From positions 1 through 64,000 of the forward strand of contig NZ_JACJSA010000008.1 in assembly GCF_014697545.1 (NCBI RefSeq): a DNA stretch of 64,000 bases, in the 5' to 3' direction. The notes beneath the pieces are model-generated. The model made no database searches, was not told the DNA's origin, and saw only the letters and a list, made by a program, of their open reading frames with translations. The position numbers and the translations under genes were made by a program. The stretch is from Oscillatoria sp. FACHB-1407. GTDB lineage: Bacteria; Cyanobacteriota; Cyanobacteriia; Elainellales; Elainellaceae. Below are positions 1 through 8,695 of the stretch, piece after piece (position 1 is the first letter of the stretch; each line of letters starts with the position of its first letter).

Positions 1-66
1 ATTCGTGACTGGAAACCTGCTCTCAATCGCTTCGCGATTGAATTCGGCGATCGCTTTCCAACTTGA
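1..66 (+). CDS. 3' tail of an ORF entering from the left edge
   Basis: An open frame runs from base 1 to a TGA at 64-66, giving about 21 residues (begins IRDWKPALNRF). Only the end is visible, so the family cannot be named. It could be the C-terminus of a transposase-like or other protein, or chance reading. Confidence 0.2.
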   Translation: MRDWKPALNRFAIEFGDRFPT

Positions 67-136
67 GTTTTTACCCTTGACACAATCTATTTGACATACC
101 CCTCAATTTCGGGGAATAGATACCCTAATAGACGCA

Positions 137-2335
137 ATGGTATTGGGTCAAGACTTGAATCGGCTCCTTAATGAAACGCCCAATTCCCGCAAAACTCTCT
201 ATTTGGATGACTATCCAGCCGTCAATCCCCTGCTGGCTCTCCGGATGGCAGTCAATCAAGTTTTAGAAATTAACCAACTTCCAGGAGGTTTCCCTAGCAT
301 CAGTGCCGATGGACAGCTCATTGTCACCTTATCCTTCGATCGCACTACCACCACTATCTACGATCGAGTTGGCAACCGTCTTTTGCAGGGACCCTTTTTC
401 AACTTCAGTGCTGATGGACAACTCATTGCCACCTCCTCCTCTGATAACACCACCAGCACTATCTACGATCGCACTGGCAACCTCATCCTCACCTTGCGGG
501 GGGGCTTTCCCAGCATTAGTACCGATGGACAGCTGATTGTCACTACCTCCCCTGATGGCAACAGCACTATCTACGATCGCACTGGCAACCCCATCCTCAC
601 AGTGCAGGGGAGATCTCCTAGCTTTAGTGCCGATGGACAGCTGATTGTCACTACCTCCCCTGATGGCAACAGCACTGTCTACGATCGCACTGGCAACCCC
701 ATCCTCACAGTGCAAGGGGTCAATCCCAGATTCAGTGCCGATGGACAGCTAATTGTCACTGACTCCCCCGAACGCACCACCAGCACTATCTATGATCGCG
801 CTGGCAATCGTCTTTTGCAGGGACCCTTTCCCAACTTCAGTTTGGATGGACAGCTGATTGTCACTACCTCCTCCGATGGCACCACCAGCATTGTCTACGA
901 TCGCACTAGCAACCGTACCCTCACCTTGCAGGGGGGCTATCCCAGATTTAGTGCGGATGGACAGCTGATTGGCACTACCTCCCCTGATGGCACCACCAGC
1001 ACTATCTACGATCGCACTGGCAACCCCATCTTCACCTTGCAGGGGGGTGGTCCTAGCTTTAGTGCGGATGGACAGCTGATTGGCATTACCTCCCCCAACT
1101 TCAACAGCACTATCTACGATCGCACTGGTAACCCCATCTTCACCTTACCGGGAGGCTATCCCAGCATCAGTGCCGATCGACGGCTGATTGGCACTACCTC
1201 CCCTGACGAAAACAGTTACATCTACGAGCGTACTGGCAACAGCACCCTCACCCTACAGGGGGTCAATCCCAGATTCAGTGCCGATGGACAGTTGATTGTC
1301 ACCGACTCCTCCGATGGCACCAGTTACATCTATGATCGCACTGATAATCGCACCCTCACCTTACAGAAGGGCTATTCCAGCATCAGTGCCGATGGACAAC
1401 TGATTGTCACCTCTACCCTCGATAACACCACTAGCACTATCTACGATCGCACTGGCAATCCTATCCTCACCTTGCAAGGGGGCTATTCCAGAATCAGTGC
1501 TGATGGACAGCTGATTGTCACTTCCTCCGATGGCAACAGCACTATCTACGATCGCACTGGCAATCCTATCCTCACCTTGCAAGGGAGCAATCCCAGCATC
1601 AGTGCCGATGGACAGATAATAGGCACTACTTCCTCCGATGGCAACAGCACTGTCTACGATCACACTAGCAACCGCCTCCTTACCTTACCAGGGTCTAATC
1701 CCAGCATCAGTGCTGATGGACAGCTCATTGGCACCACCTCCTTCCCCGATGGCAACAGCACTATCTACGATCGCACTGGCAACCCCATCCTCACAGTGCA
1801 GGGGAAATCTCCTAGCTTCAGTGCCGATGGACAGCTGATTGGCACTACCTACTCCGATAACACCACCAGCACTATCTACAATCGCGCTGGCAACCCCATC
1901 CTCACCTTGCAAGGGGGCTATCCCAGACTTAGTGCCGATGGACAGTTCATTATCACCTCCCCCGATTTCATCACCAGCTATATCTACGATCGCGCTGGCA
2001 ACCGTCTCTTTCAAGGAATCAATCCCAGCTTCAGTGCCGATGGGCAACTCATCGCGATTACCTCCTCCGATGGCACCACCAGCACGGTCTATGATCGCTC
2101 CTTCAAACCTGTTGCAGAATTTCCCGGTTCTAACCCGGTCTTTACTCCCGATGGTCGGTATCTCATCACCTCTGTCTCAGACAATCAAAGCCAGATGTGG
2201 CAAATCGATAATGGCTTAGATGACCTGCTAGCACGAGGTTGTAGCCTACTTCGCACCTACTTCAACACCTACCCAGAAGCCCTAGAGCAACTACCCGTCT
2301 GCCAAACCTCAACCCCAAATCGCCCCTCCTCATAG
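137..2335 (+). CDS. tandem-repeat beta-propeller (WD40/PD40-like) protein
   Basis: 732 aa. After a 50-residue N-terminal stretch there are about 18 near-identical repeats of some 33 residues, each with an F/I-S-A-DGQLI-T core followed by IYDRTGN; they predict stacked beta-propeller blades. The C-terminus (residues 690-732, LLARGCSLLRTYF) is the tail commonly found in cyanobacterial multidomain WD40 proteins, and the N-terminus resembles the linker just before the blades in such proteins. This looks like the separated repeat half of a larger signalling (NACHT or CHAT type) protein whose effector domain is missing. No signal peptide is seen. Two TTGACA boxes (77-82, 91-96) lie upstream, without a clear -10. 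Function unknown; probably a scaffold or sensor. Confidence 0.7.
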   Translation: MVLGQDLNRLLNETPNSRKTLYLDDYPAVNPLLALRMAVNQVLEINQLPGGFPSISADGQLIVTLSFDRTTTTIYDRVGNRLLQGPFFNFSADGQLIATSSSDNTTSTIYDRTGNLILTLRGGFPSISTDGQLIVTTSPDGNSTIYDRTGNPILTVQGRSPSFSADGQLIVTTSPDGNSTVYDRTGNPILTVQGVNPRFSADGQLIVTDSPERTTSTIYDRAGNRLLQGPFPNFSLDGQLIVTTSSDGTTSIVYDRTSNRTLTLQGGYPRFSADGQLIGTTSPDGTTSTIYDRTGNPIFTLQGGGPSFSADGQLIGITSPNFNSTIYDRTGNPIFTLPGGYPSISADRRLIGTTSPDENSYIYERTGNSTLTLQGVNPRFSADGQLIVTDSSDGTSYIYDRTDNRTLTLQKGYSSISADGQLIVTSTLDNTTSTIYDRTGNPILTLQGGYSRISADGQLIVTSSDGNSTIYDRTGNPILTLQGSNPSISADGQIIGTTSSDGNSTVYDHTSNRLLTLPGSNPSISADGQLIGTTSFPDGNSTIYDRTGNPILTVQGKSPSFSADGQLIGTTYSDNTTSTIYNRAGNPILTLQGGYPRLSADGQFIITSPDFITSYIYDRAGNRLFQGINPSFSADGQLIAITSSDGTTSTVYDRSFKPVAEFPGSNPVFTPDGRYLITSVSDNQSQMWQIDNGLDDLLARGCSLLRTYFNTYPEALEQLPVCQTSTPNRPSS
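285..2165 (+). repeat. array of ~100-bp tandem repeats inside the propeller gene
   Basis: The coding repeats are nearly identical at DNA level as well (for example GATGGACAGCTGATTGTCAC and CTACGATCGCACTGGCAAC recur many times), so the array has expanded or been homogenised recently. About 18 units of roughly 96-105 bp. Confidence 0.75.
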
Positions 2336-2476
2336 CCTCCGTACGGGCACAGCATTTGGCAGAGCTATCCTTGCACCACTCCCCAGTTCCTCGCCCAAAT
2401 ACTACGCCCTCCAAATCGTCCCCAAGCGTGCGGCTTCGCCGTTACCGCAAGGGTCGCCCCTCCTCATCCCCTCTTC

Positions 2477-2632
2477 TCCAGAAACACCCGCACTTGGCAC
2501 CGATGCGAAGCGCGTCTTCGGGTAAACCGAAACACCTTCTGCTAGGGGCTTTGGCTTTACCAAGCTCAATCCAGCGGGGAGGCAGTGGCGTCCCCCAATC
2601 AGGGGTTTGGGGAAGAATTCCCCAATGCCTGG
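2477..2632. repeat. dispersed repeat, copy A
   Basis: In the gene-free stretch 2336-2734. Contains CACTTGGCACCGATGCGAAG, a TTCGGGTAAACC block, CTTCTGCTAGGGG and a GCAGTGGCGTCCCCCAAT block. The same blocks, in the same order, recur at 25308-25440 and partly at 5143-5350. Nothing else recognisable was seen in this interval. Confidence 0.7.
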
Positions 2633-2734
2633 TTCTCCATCCTGTTTTGAGTGACATCCCCAATGGATATTTTGGAGCGAGTCCCCCAAATGCTCGGATT
2701 CTCAAAGTCCCCCAATTTTGGGGGATACAGGGGG

Positions 2735-4186
2735 CTAAAACGCTGAACCATACACCAACGCCCCCACATCACACACCATCACCACCGCATCCCCCGTATC
2801 AGGCGATCGCCCCAAACGTTTCTTAATCTCTGCCTTCTCCTCCACCTGAATCCCCCGGAGTGATAGGAACCAACGCGGAGCAGTCAAGTCTCCCAACAGT
2901 TTTGGATGTGGCGGCAGAGCCAGCGTAGCCCCATGCTCAGGGTCTAACATCTCTCTCAGTTTCCAATACGCCTCAGCTCGCTTATTCACAAAGCCAAATT
3001 GACCGCTACGGGTTCTGAGAGCCGATGCTGTAGAACCATTAAAGGCGTAGGGCTGATGACCTAACCCCTTCAAATGGTCATGACAAGAAGACCCCCAACC
3101 TATGACATCGATGCTCATCCGAGCATTACCCTGTCGATGCTGTAAAAGCTTACTAGCAGCGGTTGCCCCATCTGGTGTGTCTTTGCCGGGATAACCCCAC
3201 AGAAACACATTATCCCCGTGTCTGGTGGCAATCACTGTCTCATCCGTTCCACCTCTGGCAATGTCACCCGCGATCGCATCCTGAAGAATGTTGCGGATTG
3301 TGGGCATCGTCTCGTTAGTCCTGGTAGGGTCATACCCCGCGCCCCACCGTTGCCGCCATCGGTCTTGAGCCAGTTCTACCCATGCCGTAGGAATCACCTG
3401 ATACGGGTCATCCTGCATGGATGAGGCGAAGTCTGTTAATGCCGCCAGCTCTGGAGGCAGATTGGCTAACAGGCGATCATACCCCGTCGCCATCAGTAGA
3501 GCGTTGTCAGAGGTTTTTGACAGGATAAAGCATCGACTCATAGGGGTGATGCCCTGCTGCGGTTCAGGTCCGTCCACCTCATCGCGCCCGATGTAATACC
3601 TCACCTCCCCACTCATGGCAGGTCTAGGATGTTTCTTGTCCAACCACGGAGCCAGATAAGAAATGATCCATCTCTGCTCTGGAGAAGTCGGAGGGTTGAA
3701 GCTACAGACCGTGCGGCACCGTTGCCCCGGTTCTGCTGTACGGTTCCAAGTCTTGATGTAGGTGTATTGCGTTTCTAGAAACTGATTCACCTCGTCAAAT
3801 GCCTTCAGGTCATGCGCTTGACCCTGGTATTTATATTTGCTGCTCTCATCCTTACAGCCGCCCAATTGGATGTAGCGACCATTCACCCTAAACTCATTCG
3901 TTGGGACACGCCCCGTAATCTCAGCCAGTCTCACCTTGATCGCCGCCAGGTCGAGCGCACGACGACGCAGAATCAGCGATCGCCTATGTTGGGTCAGAGC
4001 CAGTCCCAGGATGAGATCTGATTTACCACCGCCAGGACTACCCCCATAAAACAGTTCATCCGCAGGACAGTGATACGCCAACGACTGAGAACCCGGCTGA
4101 GGTTGCCACTCCAACGTGACCTTAGCTGGAAACAGTTCATCCAACTCACGCAATTTACGCTGAATTCTCTTCAGACCTGACGGCAT
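2735..4186 (-). CDS. phage-type terminase large subunit
   Basis: 483 aa, the usual length for large terminases. The N-terminal ATPase has Walker A GGSPGGGKS near residue 50 and a Walker B-like segment FDEVNQF near 132. The C-terminal nuclease (RNase H fold) begins with the DIARGGTDETV motif near residue 310, with a later acidic/aromatic block. The protein would drive DNA packaging into a procapsid together with a small subunit; the candidate small subunit is at 7386-7754, separated by cargo genes. No portal, capsid or tail gene is present, so it may serve a satellite that borrows helper capsids or be a prophage remnant. Starts at ATG 4186. Confidence 0.8.
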   Translation of the reverse strand: MPSGLKRIQRKLRELDELFPAKVTLEWQPQPGSQSLAYHCPADELFYGGSPGGGKSDLILGLALTQHRRSLILRRRALDLAAIKVRLAEITGRVPTNEFRVNGRYIQLGGCKDESSKYKYQGQAHDLKAFDEVNQFLETQYTYIKTWNRTAEPGQRCRTVCSFNPPTSPEQRWIISYLAPWLDKKHPRPAMSGEVRYYIGRDEVDGPEPQQGITPMSRCFILSKTSDNALLMATGYDRLLANLPPELAALTDFASSMQDDPYQVIPTAWVELAQDRWRQRWGAGYDPTRTNETMPTIRNILQDAIAGDIARGGTDETVIATRHGDNVFLWGYPGKDTPDGATAASKLLQHRQGNARMSIDVIGWGSSCHDHLKGLGHQPYAFNGSTASALRTRSGQFGFVNKRAEAYWKLREMLDPEHGATLALPPHPKLLGDLTAPRWFLSLRGIQVEEKAEIKKRLGRSPDTGDAVVMVCDVGALVYGSAF

Positions 4187-4225
4187 TCGTGTACCACTTC
4201 CTCTTCGACCAAAAGAGTAGACACA

Positions 4226-4699
4226 CTATCGGTTAAGACTTGGATCAACTCCTTCTAGATAGTTGTGGAGAACCCGATGTGCAGACTTGTGATCTCCTTT
4301 TGGAGTTAAGTTACACATCCACCAAATCAATTTACTTTGATAGCATCTTGGTCTATCGGTAGCAACTAATCGAGCGAGATGTTCGCAGTTCCAGCCAGTT
4401 AGTGTGTATTCCCAATCTTTGAAAACATATAAAGCATGTTTGAGCCTTTCAATAGTTTGCTTTGGCTCAAACACTATGTGGTCTACGTTGATCACAAACT
4501 TGGCATCTAATTTTGAAAATGGACGCAAGCCACGACCTGTATCAAAAATATGTGTATCTGACAGTCCTATCCCATAGTGCCAAAACGGATCGAGAGGATT
4601 CTGCCAATTGAGTAAGGAACCATATCGACGACTGGATGAGTCAGCAAAACGGTCTACCGCTTCTATTCGTTGTTCAATTTCTTCTTGAGAGAGTGACAT
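4226..4699 (-). CDS. LRAT-like (NlpC/P60 superfamily) protein
   Basis: 157 aa. Contains HYGIGL (about residue 41), a downstream HIFDTG, and NCEHLARLV (about residue 104). The order H, H, N-C-E-H is that of lecithin:retinol acyltransferase-like thiol enzymes, with the Cys of NCEH as nucleophile. Family members act as acyltransferases or lipases; in phage and mobile DNA they may be effectors. No signal peptide or membrane segment is visible. The gene lies 24 bases downstream of the glycine-zipper gene on the same strand and is probably co-transcribed with it. Identification rests on motifs only; the substrate is unknown. Confidence 0.55.
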   Translation of the reverse strand: MSLSQEEIEQRIEAVDRFADSSSRRYGSLLNWQNPLDPFWHYGIGLSDTHIFDTGRGLRPFSKLDAKFVINVDHIVFEPKQTIERLKHALYVFKDWEYTLTGWNCEHLARLVATDRPRCYQSKLIWWMCNLTPKGDHKSAHRVLHNYLEGVDPSLNR

Positions 4700-4723
4700 A
4701 AAACGACAAAGGCAGTGGGGGAC

Positions 4724-4975
4724 TTAGATCATGAAGACATGACCGCAAGAGGGGCAACGTGTAAATTTAGTAATTCCCAAGCTTGCTATTGTTCCACCGA
4801 TAATTGCTCCTGGTACAGTTCCAGCAATTGCTCCTAACGGTCCCATTGCTATTCCGACACCTGGCCCAAAGTAAGCTCCTACTGCTGCACCTGCTGCTGC
4901 CGCTCCAGTGGTAACAAGATGGTTGCTTGCTTCAAACTGGTTGCTGCATCTTGAACATACTACTTGTGCCATATT
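4724..4975 (-). CDS. glycine-zipper protein flanked by zinc-ribbon CxxC pairs
   Basis: 83 aa from ATG 4975, chosen because GAGGG lies just upstream; an in-frame ATG at 4999 would add eight residues. CSRC at the N-terminus and CPSC near the C-terminus can together form one zinc ribbon. Between them is a Gly/Ala-rich hydrophobic stretch (GAAAAGAAVGAYFGPG, then GAIAGTVPGAIIGG) with GxxxG spacing, typical of glycine-zipper membrane segments. The split of a zinc ribbon by a membrane hairpin is unusual. Sits upstream of, and likely in an operon with, the LRAT-like gene. Function unknown; a membrane-active partner is an inference. Confidence 0.55.
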   Translation of the reverse strand, partial: NMAQVVCSRCSNQFEASNHLVTTGAAAAGAAVGAYFGPGVGIAMGPLGAIAGTVPGAIIGGTIASLGITKFTRCPSCGHVFMI

Positions 4976-5142
4976 GCCCTCAGAAATTAGATACTTCATG
5001 TCTAATTTCTCTTTTCGTAATCTTTTCGATCCGTCCGAAAGACAAATATTACTTTTTCAAGGTTGCGTCGGTTAGGTTCGGTATCTTAAATCCTGGTATT
5101 CCGTACAGCGATCGCCCCAACCTGCTTCCAAAATTCACCACC

Positions 5143-5350
5143 AGAGACACCCGCACTTGGCACCCGTAAGCGCGTGACAACCACCCCACTCACACCTGAT
5201 CGGAGGGGGTCTGGGGGACGCGCCTCGTCCTCCAGCAAGGGGGTTTGGGGGAAAGCTTCCCCCAAGTGCTCGAATTCCTCATCAACATCCGCACTTGGTA
5301 CAGATGCGAAGCGCGTTCTTGATTGACCGATAAGACCTTCTGTTATGGGC
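5143..5350. repeat. dispersed repeat, copy B (rearranged)
   Basis: Gene-free interval 5000-5647. Holds CCGCACTTGGCACCCGTAAG (about 5154), a GGGGGTTTGGGGGAAAGC block, and CCGCACTTGGTACAGATGCG followed by CCTTCTGTTATGGG. These are the blocks of copies A and C in altered order and with more divergence. Confidence 0.55.
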
Positions 5351-5647
5351 TTGAAAGCTTCTACAGCTAGAATCCGACCACAAGAAGAAATCATTAAGCC
5401 TGCCAATATATTTTTCTTTCTCAGTAATATAGCTATATAGCTATCAAACGATTTTTTACCCAGGCTTTTAGGTGACCAAAAAACAAAAGCTACCTGAATC
5501 CAGCGATCGCCTCAAGCTCGAATGCGTGGCTCTCAACTAAAACACAACCCCTCAAACACCATAGACCGCGTTCTGCCATGACCTGCAATTCTTGATCACC
5601 AGAAATTGCAGACATGGTCCGACCCAACGTTTCCACGAGGATTAAAT

Positions 5648-7363
5648 ATGGTAACGACCACTCCTGCTGCCGATCACGTTTCCACCGGAACAATTCCCTC
5701 ACTGACCTGGATCGATCAATTCGGAAGCTTACTCTCCGACGGTGCAACCAGCGTTGCCGTAGATGTCGCAGGCAATGTTTACATAGCCGGTTATAGCGAA
5801 GGTGAGTATGACCCTCGCAGACCCAGACCTACCCTCTACTACAACAACGACCTGTTCATCGTAAAGTACGACCGCAACGGTAATGAACTGTGGAGACAGG
5901 AACTGGGACACCTCAACTTAAGTGATCAAGCCAACGCGATCGCCGTTGATGGATTTGGCAACATCTACATCACAGGCTCAACCAATGACGCCTTACTAGG
6001 GTCTGGTGGAACCTCAGATGTCTTCCTGAAAAAGCTCAGCACGAACGGTAACATCCTCTGGGAAAAACAATTTGGTAGTTCTCGCAATGACACTGCCCGA
6101 GGCGTTGCAATCGATGCCACTGGCAACATCTACGTCACCGGAGAATTCGCAGGATACGGTAGCTTTAACCTGGGAAACGATAACGGCTTCCTGGCAAAAT
6201 ACGACCGCAATGGCAATCAACTCTGGGTACGAGAGACAGGCTTACCCAATAGCGATATTGCCTATGATGTTGCAGTTGATGCGGCTGGCAACATCTACAT
6301 TGCAGGCACAACAGGTGGCTCACTGCAAGGCACCACAGTTGGCTTTACAGACGCTTTTTTGATGAAGTATGACAGTGCAGGCAACGCTCTATGGCAGCAA
6401 AACTATGGAGGGAGTTACTCTGATGGTGCTCAAGGGGTTGCTATAGACTCTGCTGGAAATGCCTACATCACGGGGTATTCCCAATCTGGCATTGGACAGC
6501 CTAAAAACAGTTTCGTAGCCAAATACCGCAACGACGGTACTTTACTGTGGGCGAATACCTACAACTACTCAACCTCAAACGATCAGGCAACCGATATCGC
6601 AATTGATGCCACTGACAACATCTACGTCACAGGTCAGGCGTTCTACACCATCAGCGGTCTGCAAGGTGGCGATGATGATGTCTTTCTCTTCAGGCTTGAC
6701 CGAGATGGAAACTGGCTGGGTGACCACATTTTGGCAGCCCTGGGGACAGACCAACCCGGAAAACTAACAACCGATGTCTCTGGTAATGTCTACATTGCAG
6801 GCTACACCGAAGGAATATTCGGGGACGCCAGCGAAGGATACAACGATGCCTTTATCATCAAATTTGGTGCTAATCCCCTTCCAGTTAATCAGCTTCCATC
6901 CGAAGTTAATTCAACCCCTGGAGGTTCCTCCAATCCCATCCGGGGAAGTCGCAAACCCGAACGACTAAGCGGTACTGCTGACAACGACACCATTCTGGGT
7001 TTTGGTGGCAATGATCAACTGTTAGGAAATGCTGGAGACGATATTCTCAATGGTGGCGATGGCAACGATATCCTCCAGGGTGGAGCAGGTAACGATTATC
7101 TGAATGGTGGTAAAGGCAATAACCGGCTAACAGGTAACACAGGAAAAGATACATTTACCTTGACCAAAGATCGAAGGGCAGTAGATACCATTCAAGGCTT
7201 TCGCAACGGTGAAGACCAGTTTGACTTACCCCGTGGTGTCAGTTTTAGAGCGTTAGAGATTGTTCAAACAGGTAATCGCGTCACGCTCAGCTTCGGTAAT
7301 GACATCCTAGCCACCGTAACAGGCATAAGAGCGAATCAGATTAACGCGAGTGACTTCGTTTAG
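5648..7363 (+). CDS. SBBP-type beta-propeller protein with C-terminal RTX repeats
   Basis: 571 aa from ATG 5648, preferred to an upstream in-frame start at 5606 because ACGAGG precedes it. Residues ~20-400 hold seven to eight repeats with the D-A-x-GN-I/V-YI-x-G core typical of SBBP propellers. After a linker, residues ~450-500 carry RTX nonapeptides (GGNDQLLGN, AGDDILNGG, DGNDILQGG, AGNDYLNGG), followed by a C-terminal domain (TFTLTKDRRAVDTIQGF) common to type I secreted proteins. Expected to be exported and to fold on binding calcium outside the cell. It is on the plus strand between minus-strand terminase genes, so it looks like inserted cargo. Confidence 0.8.
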   Translation: MVTTTPAADHVSTGTIPSLTWIDQFGSLLSDGATSVAVDVAGNVYIAGYSEGEYDPRRPRPTLYYNNDLFIVKYDRNGNELWRQELGHLNLSDQANAIAVDGFGNIYITGSTNDALLGSGGTSDVFLKKLSTNGNILWEKQFGSSRNDTARGVAIDATGNIYVTGEFAGYGSFNLGNDNGFLAKYDRNGNQLWVRETGLPNSDIAYDVAVDAAGNIYIAGTTGGSLQGTTVGFTDAFLMKYDSAGNALWQQNYGGSYSDGAQGVAIDSAGNAYITGYSQSGIGQPKNSFVAKYRNDGTLLWANTYNYSTSNDQATDIAIDATDNIYVTGQAFYTISGLQGGDDDVFLFRLDRDGNWLGDHILAALGTDQPGKLTTDVSGNVYIAGYTEGIFGDASEGYNDAFIIKFGANPLPVNQLPSEVNSTPGGSSNPIRGSRKPERLSGTADNDTILGFGGNDQLLGNAGDDILNGGDGNDILQGGAGNDYLNGGKGNNRLTGNTGKDTFTLTKDRRAVDTIQGFRNGEDQFDLPRGVSFRALEIVQTGNRVTLSFGNDILATVTGIRANQINASDFV

Positions 7364-7385
7364 AAAATGGGGGGGCGATCGCCCA

Positions 7386-7754
7386 CTACTCACCCCCCTG
7401 CTGCCGTTGTTGAATCGCCGCCTGAATCACAAACACATCATTCAACGTCGCGATCGCCCCCGTTATCGCCTTCACCATATCAGGATTAGTCGTATCCCCC
7501 GTCCGTGCAGCACTGGCAATAAACCCGATCGCCAACTCCAACGAGTTTGGAATCTCCCCCACCCACTGACTTAATTTCTCGTTTGCCATCCTCCGAAACT
7601 CCCGCTGTAACTCCTCATCCACCTTCAGACGCGATCGCCATTGTTCGATCGTGCGGATGCTCACCCCAAATTCTATGGATACCTGCTTATCTGTTTTCAG
7701 TGTCGCCTCTACCAGAGCAGACGCAGCACGGACAACATTAAATCGTTTTGGCAT
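7386..7754 (-). CDS. HTH protein, putative terminase small subunit
   Basis: 122 aa. Residues ~20-45 (KTDKQVSIEFGVSIRTIEQWRSRL) form a helix-turn-helix of the kind that starts many small terminase subunits. The rest is helical and would fit an oligomerisation domain. It lies 4 bases from the upstream membrane-protein gene on the same strand and points toward the terminase large subunit gene. The assignment is by length, HTH position and context; a transcription factor is the alternative. Confidence 0.45.
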   Translation of the reverse strand: MPKRFNVVRAASALVEATLKTDKQVSIEFGVSIRTIEQWRSRLKVDEELQREFRRMANEKLSQWVGEIPNSLELAIGFIASAARTGDTTNPDMVKAITGAIATLNDVFVIQAAIQQRQQGGE

Positions 7755-7758
7755 CTAC

Positions 7759-8001
7759 TCATACCTGTCTCCCAATGGCACTAATCAATAAGGCTTCATG
7801 CTTTGTCAGGCGATCGCCCAACTCATCCACCTGATCCACCAAATCACGCAGCACTAAATTAGACTGCTCCTGATTCTTCAGGATATGTGCCAGCTCTCTT
7901 TCCCGTGCATACTGCGATCGCGCCAATGAACGATACCAGGCAAGCGCACCCGCGAGGGATGAAATCAAACCCACTAACAAACCAACATCCACACCAGCCA
8001 T
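7759..8001 (-). CDS. small membrane protein with coiled coil (holin-sized)
   Basis: 80 aa from ATG 8001 (a GTG at 8007 is possible). One hydrophobic segment at residues 5-24 (VGLLVGLISSLAGALAW) is followed by a charged helix, residues 30-75, with heptad spacing. Size and topology resemble XhlA/holin-like phage proteins, but no family signature is decisive. Adjacent to the putative small terminase gene. Confidence 0.5.
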   Translation of the reverse strand: MAGVDVGLLVGLISSLAGALAWYRSLARSQYARERELAHILKNQEQSNLVLRDLVDQVDELGDRLTKHEALLISAIGRQV

Positions 8002-8022
8002 AATCACTCCTCACCTCGTACA

Positions 8023-8040
8023 GGCGCGATTTATCGCGTC
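8023..8040. repeat. 20-bp palindrome family, member 1
   Basis: GGCGCGATTTATCGCGTC. It belongs to a dispersed palindrome family with consensus AGACGCGATTAATCGCGTCT, seen again near 22928, 37768, 39649, 44654 and 56334. Confidence 0.7.
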
Positions 8041-8082
8041 TCTCTCTATATCCACTATCTCCAAATCCAGAGCTAAAGAGGA

Positions 8083-8364
8083 TTAGCGATTCAGCGGCAT
8101 ATATGACCGGGAAACCATGAAGATTAAACGCTTTATTTGTGAAGGTCGGGAAAACTGCGAAGTACTCGTTGTTCTGGGGATAAGGACAATATGCCGACGG
8201 GCAATCTGTTCAAACAGTTCTGAACGGGTTAGACCATGCGCTTTAGCCAGGGAGTCTAGCATCGTGCGACCTGTCCGAGTCATCACGACTACCACTTGTT
8301 CTGTCTTCGTCTCGTTGTATATTTCCCCCACCCCACGAGTGGAGGTGATACCCTTTTTGCCCAT
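8083..8364 (-). CDS. ribbon-helix-helix-like DNA-binding protein
   Basis: 93 aa. Residues ~20-58 (EQVVVVMTRTGRTMLDSLAKAHGLTRSELFEQIAR, written here in part) have the beta-strand plus two-helix pattern of RHH/CopG-like regulators. The tail is basic. It is the first gene of the minus-strand terminase group and faces away from cas3, so it could repress its own promoter and possibly the cas3 promoter in the shared 313-base gap. The target is not known. Confidence 0.5.
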   Translation of the reverse strand: MGKKGITSTRGVGEIYNETKTEQVVVVMTRTGRTMLDSLAKAHGLTRSELFEQIARRHIVLIPRTTSTSQFSRPSQIKRLIFMVSRSYMPLNR

Positions 8365-8435
8365 TCAAGCTACAACAACTGCTACTCTCAACACCTTCCT
8401 ATCTGCAAGCTTATCCCAATTCCCAAAAGTAGACG

Positions 8436-8460
8436 GTAGGGGCGTTTCGCGAAACGCCCT
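8436..8460. repeat. REP-like palindrome
   Basis: GGGGCGTTTCGCGAAACGCC inside 8436-8460, a near-perfect palindrome. A second copy lies at 53357-53380 in the chromosomal part. It lies in the 8365-8695 gap upstream of cas3. Confidence 0.65.
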
Positions 8461-8627
8461 GACAAGAGCTTTTATGCATAGCTCAAATTTAGAGAAACGA
8501 TATAAGCGATCGCTCCCAAGTCCTCCCCACCCGCCACATGTACAAGCTCATACCAACCAATTGAGTCAAACCAAGTTGCAAGGGGGCACTTCTATCTACT
8601 GTTTCTATTAAGAGATCGCAACATAAC

Positions 8628-8646
8628 CTTATCTAAATTAGATAAG
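8628..8646. promoter_or_regulatory. 19-bp perfect palindrome upstream of cas3 (candidate operator)
   Basis: CTTATCTAA-A-TTAGATAAG, a perfect 9-1-9 inverted repeat centred on A8637, 50 bases before the cas3 start. The position fits a repressor site for the cas3 transcript. The binding protein is not identified; the RHH protein at 8083 and the unknown gene at 11463 are candidates by proximity only. Confidence 0.5.
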
Positions 8647-8695
8647 CAGAGCTAAATTCTAGAGAGCATTAGTTCAAATGTATTTCCTCTTGCTC

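Noticed and set aside
329-2047. Minus-strand frames opposite the propeller gene
   Set aside because: Shadows created by the periodic repeat; the encoded repeats have no fold pattern.
2356-2826. Open frames in both strands over dispersed repeat A
   Set aside because: Low-complexity Pro/His-rich translation, no Shine-Dalgarno, and overlap with the terminase gene and repeat.
5490-5911. Minus-strand frames opposite the RTX gene start
   Set aside because: No ribosome-binding site or domain; shadows of the plus-strand repeats.
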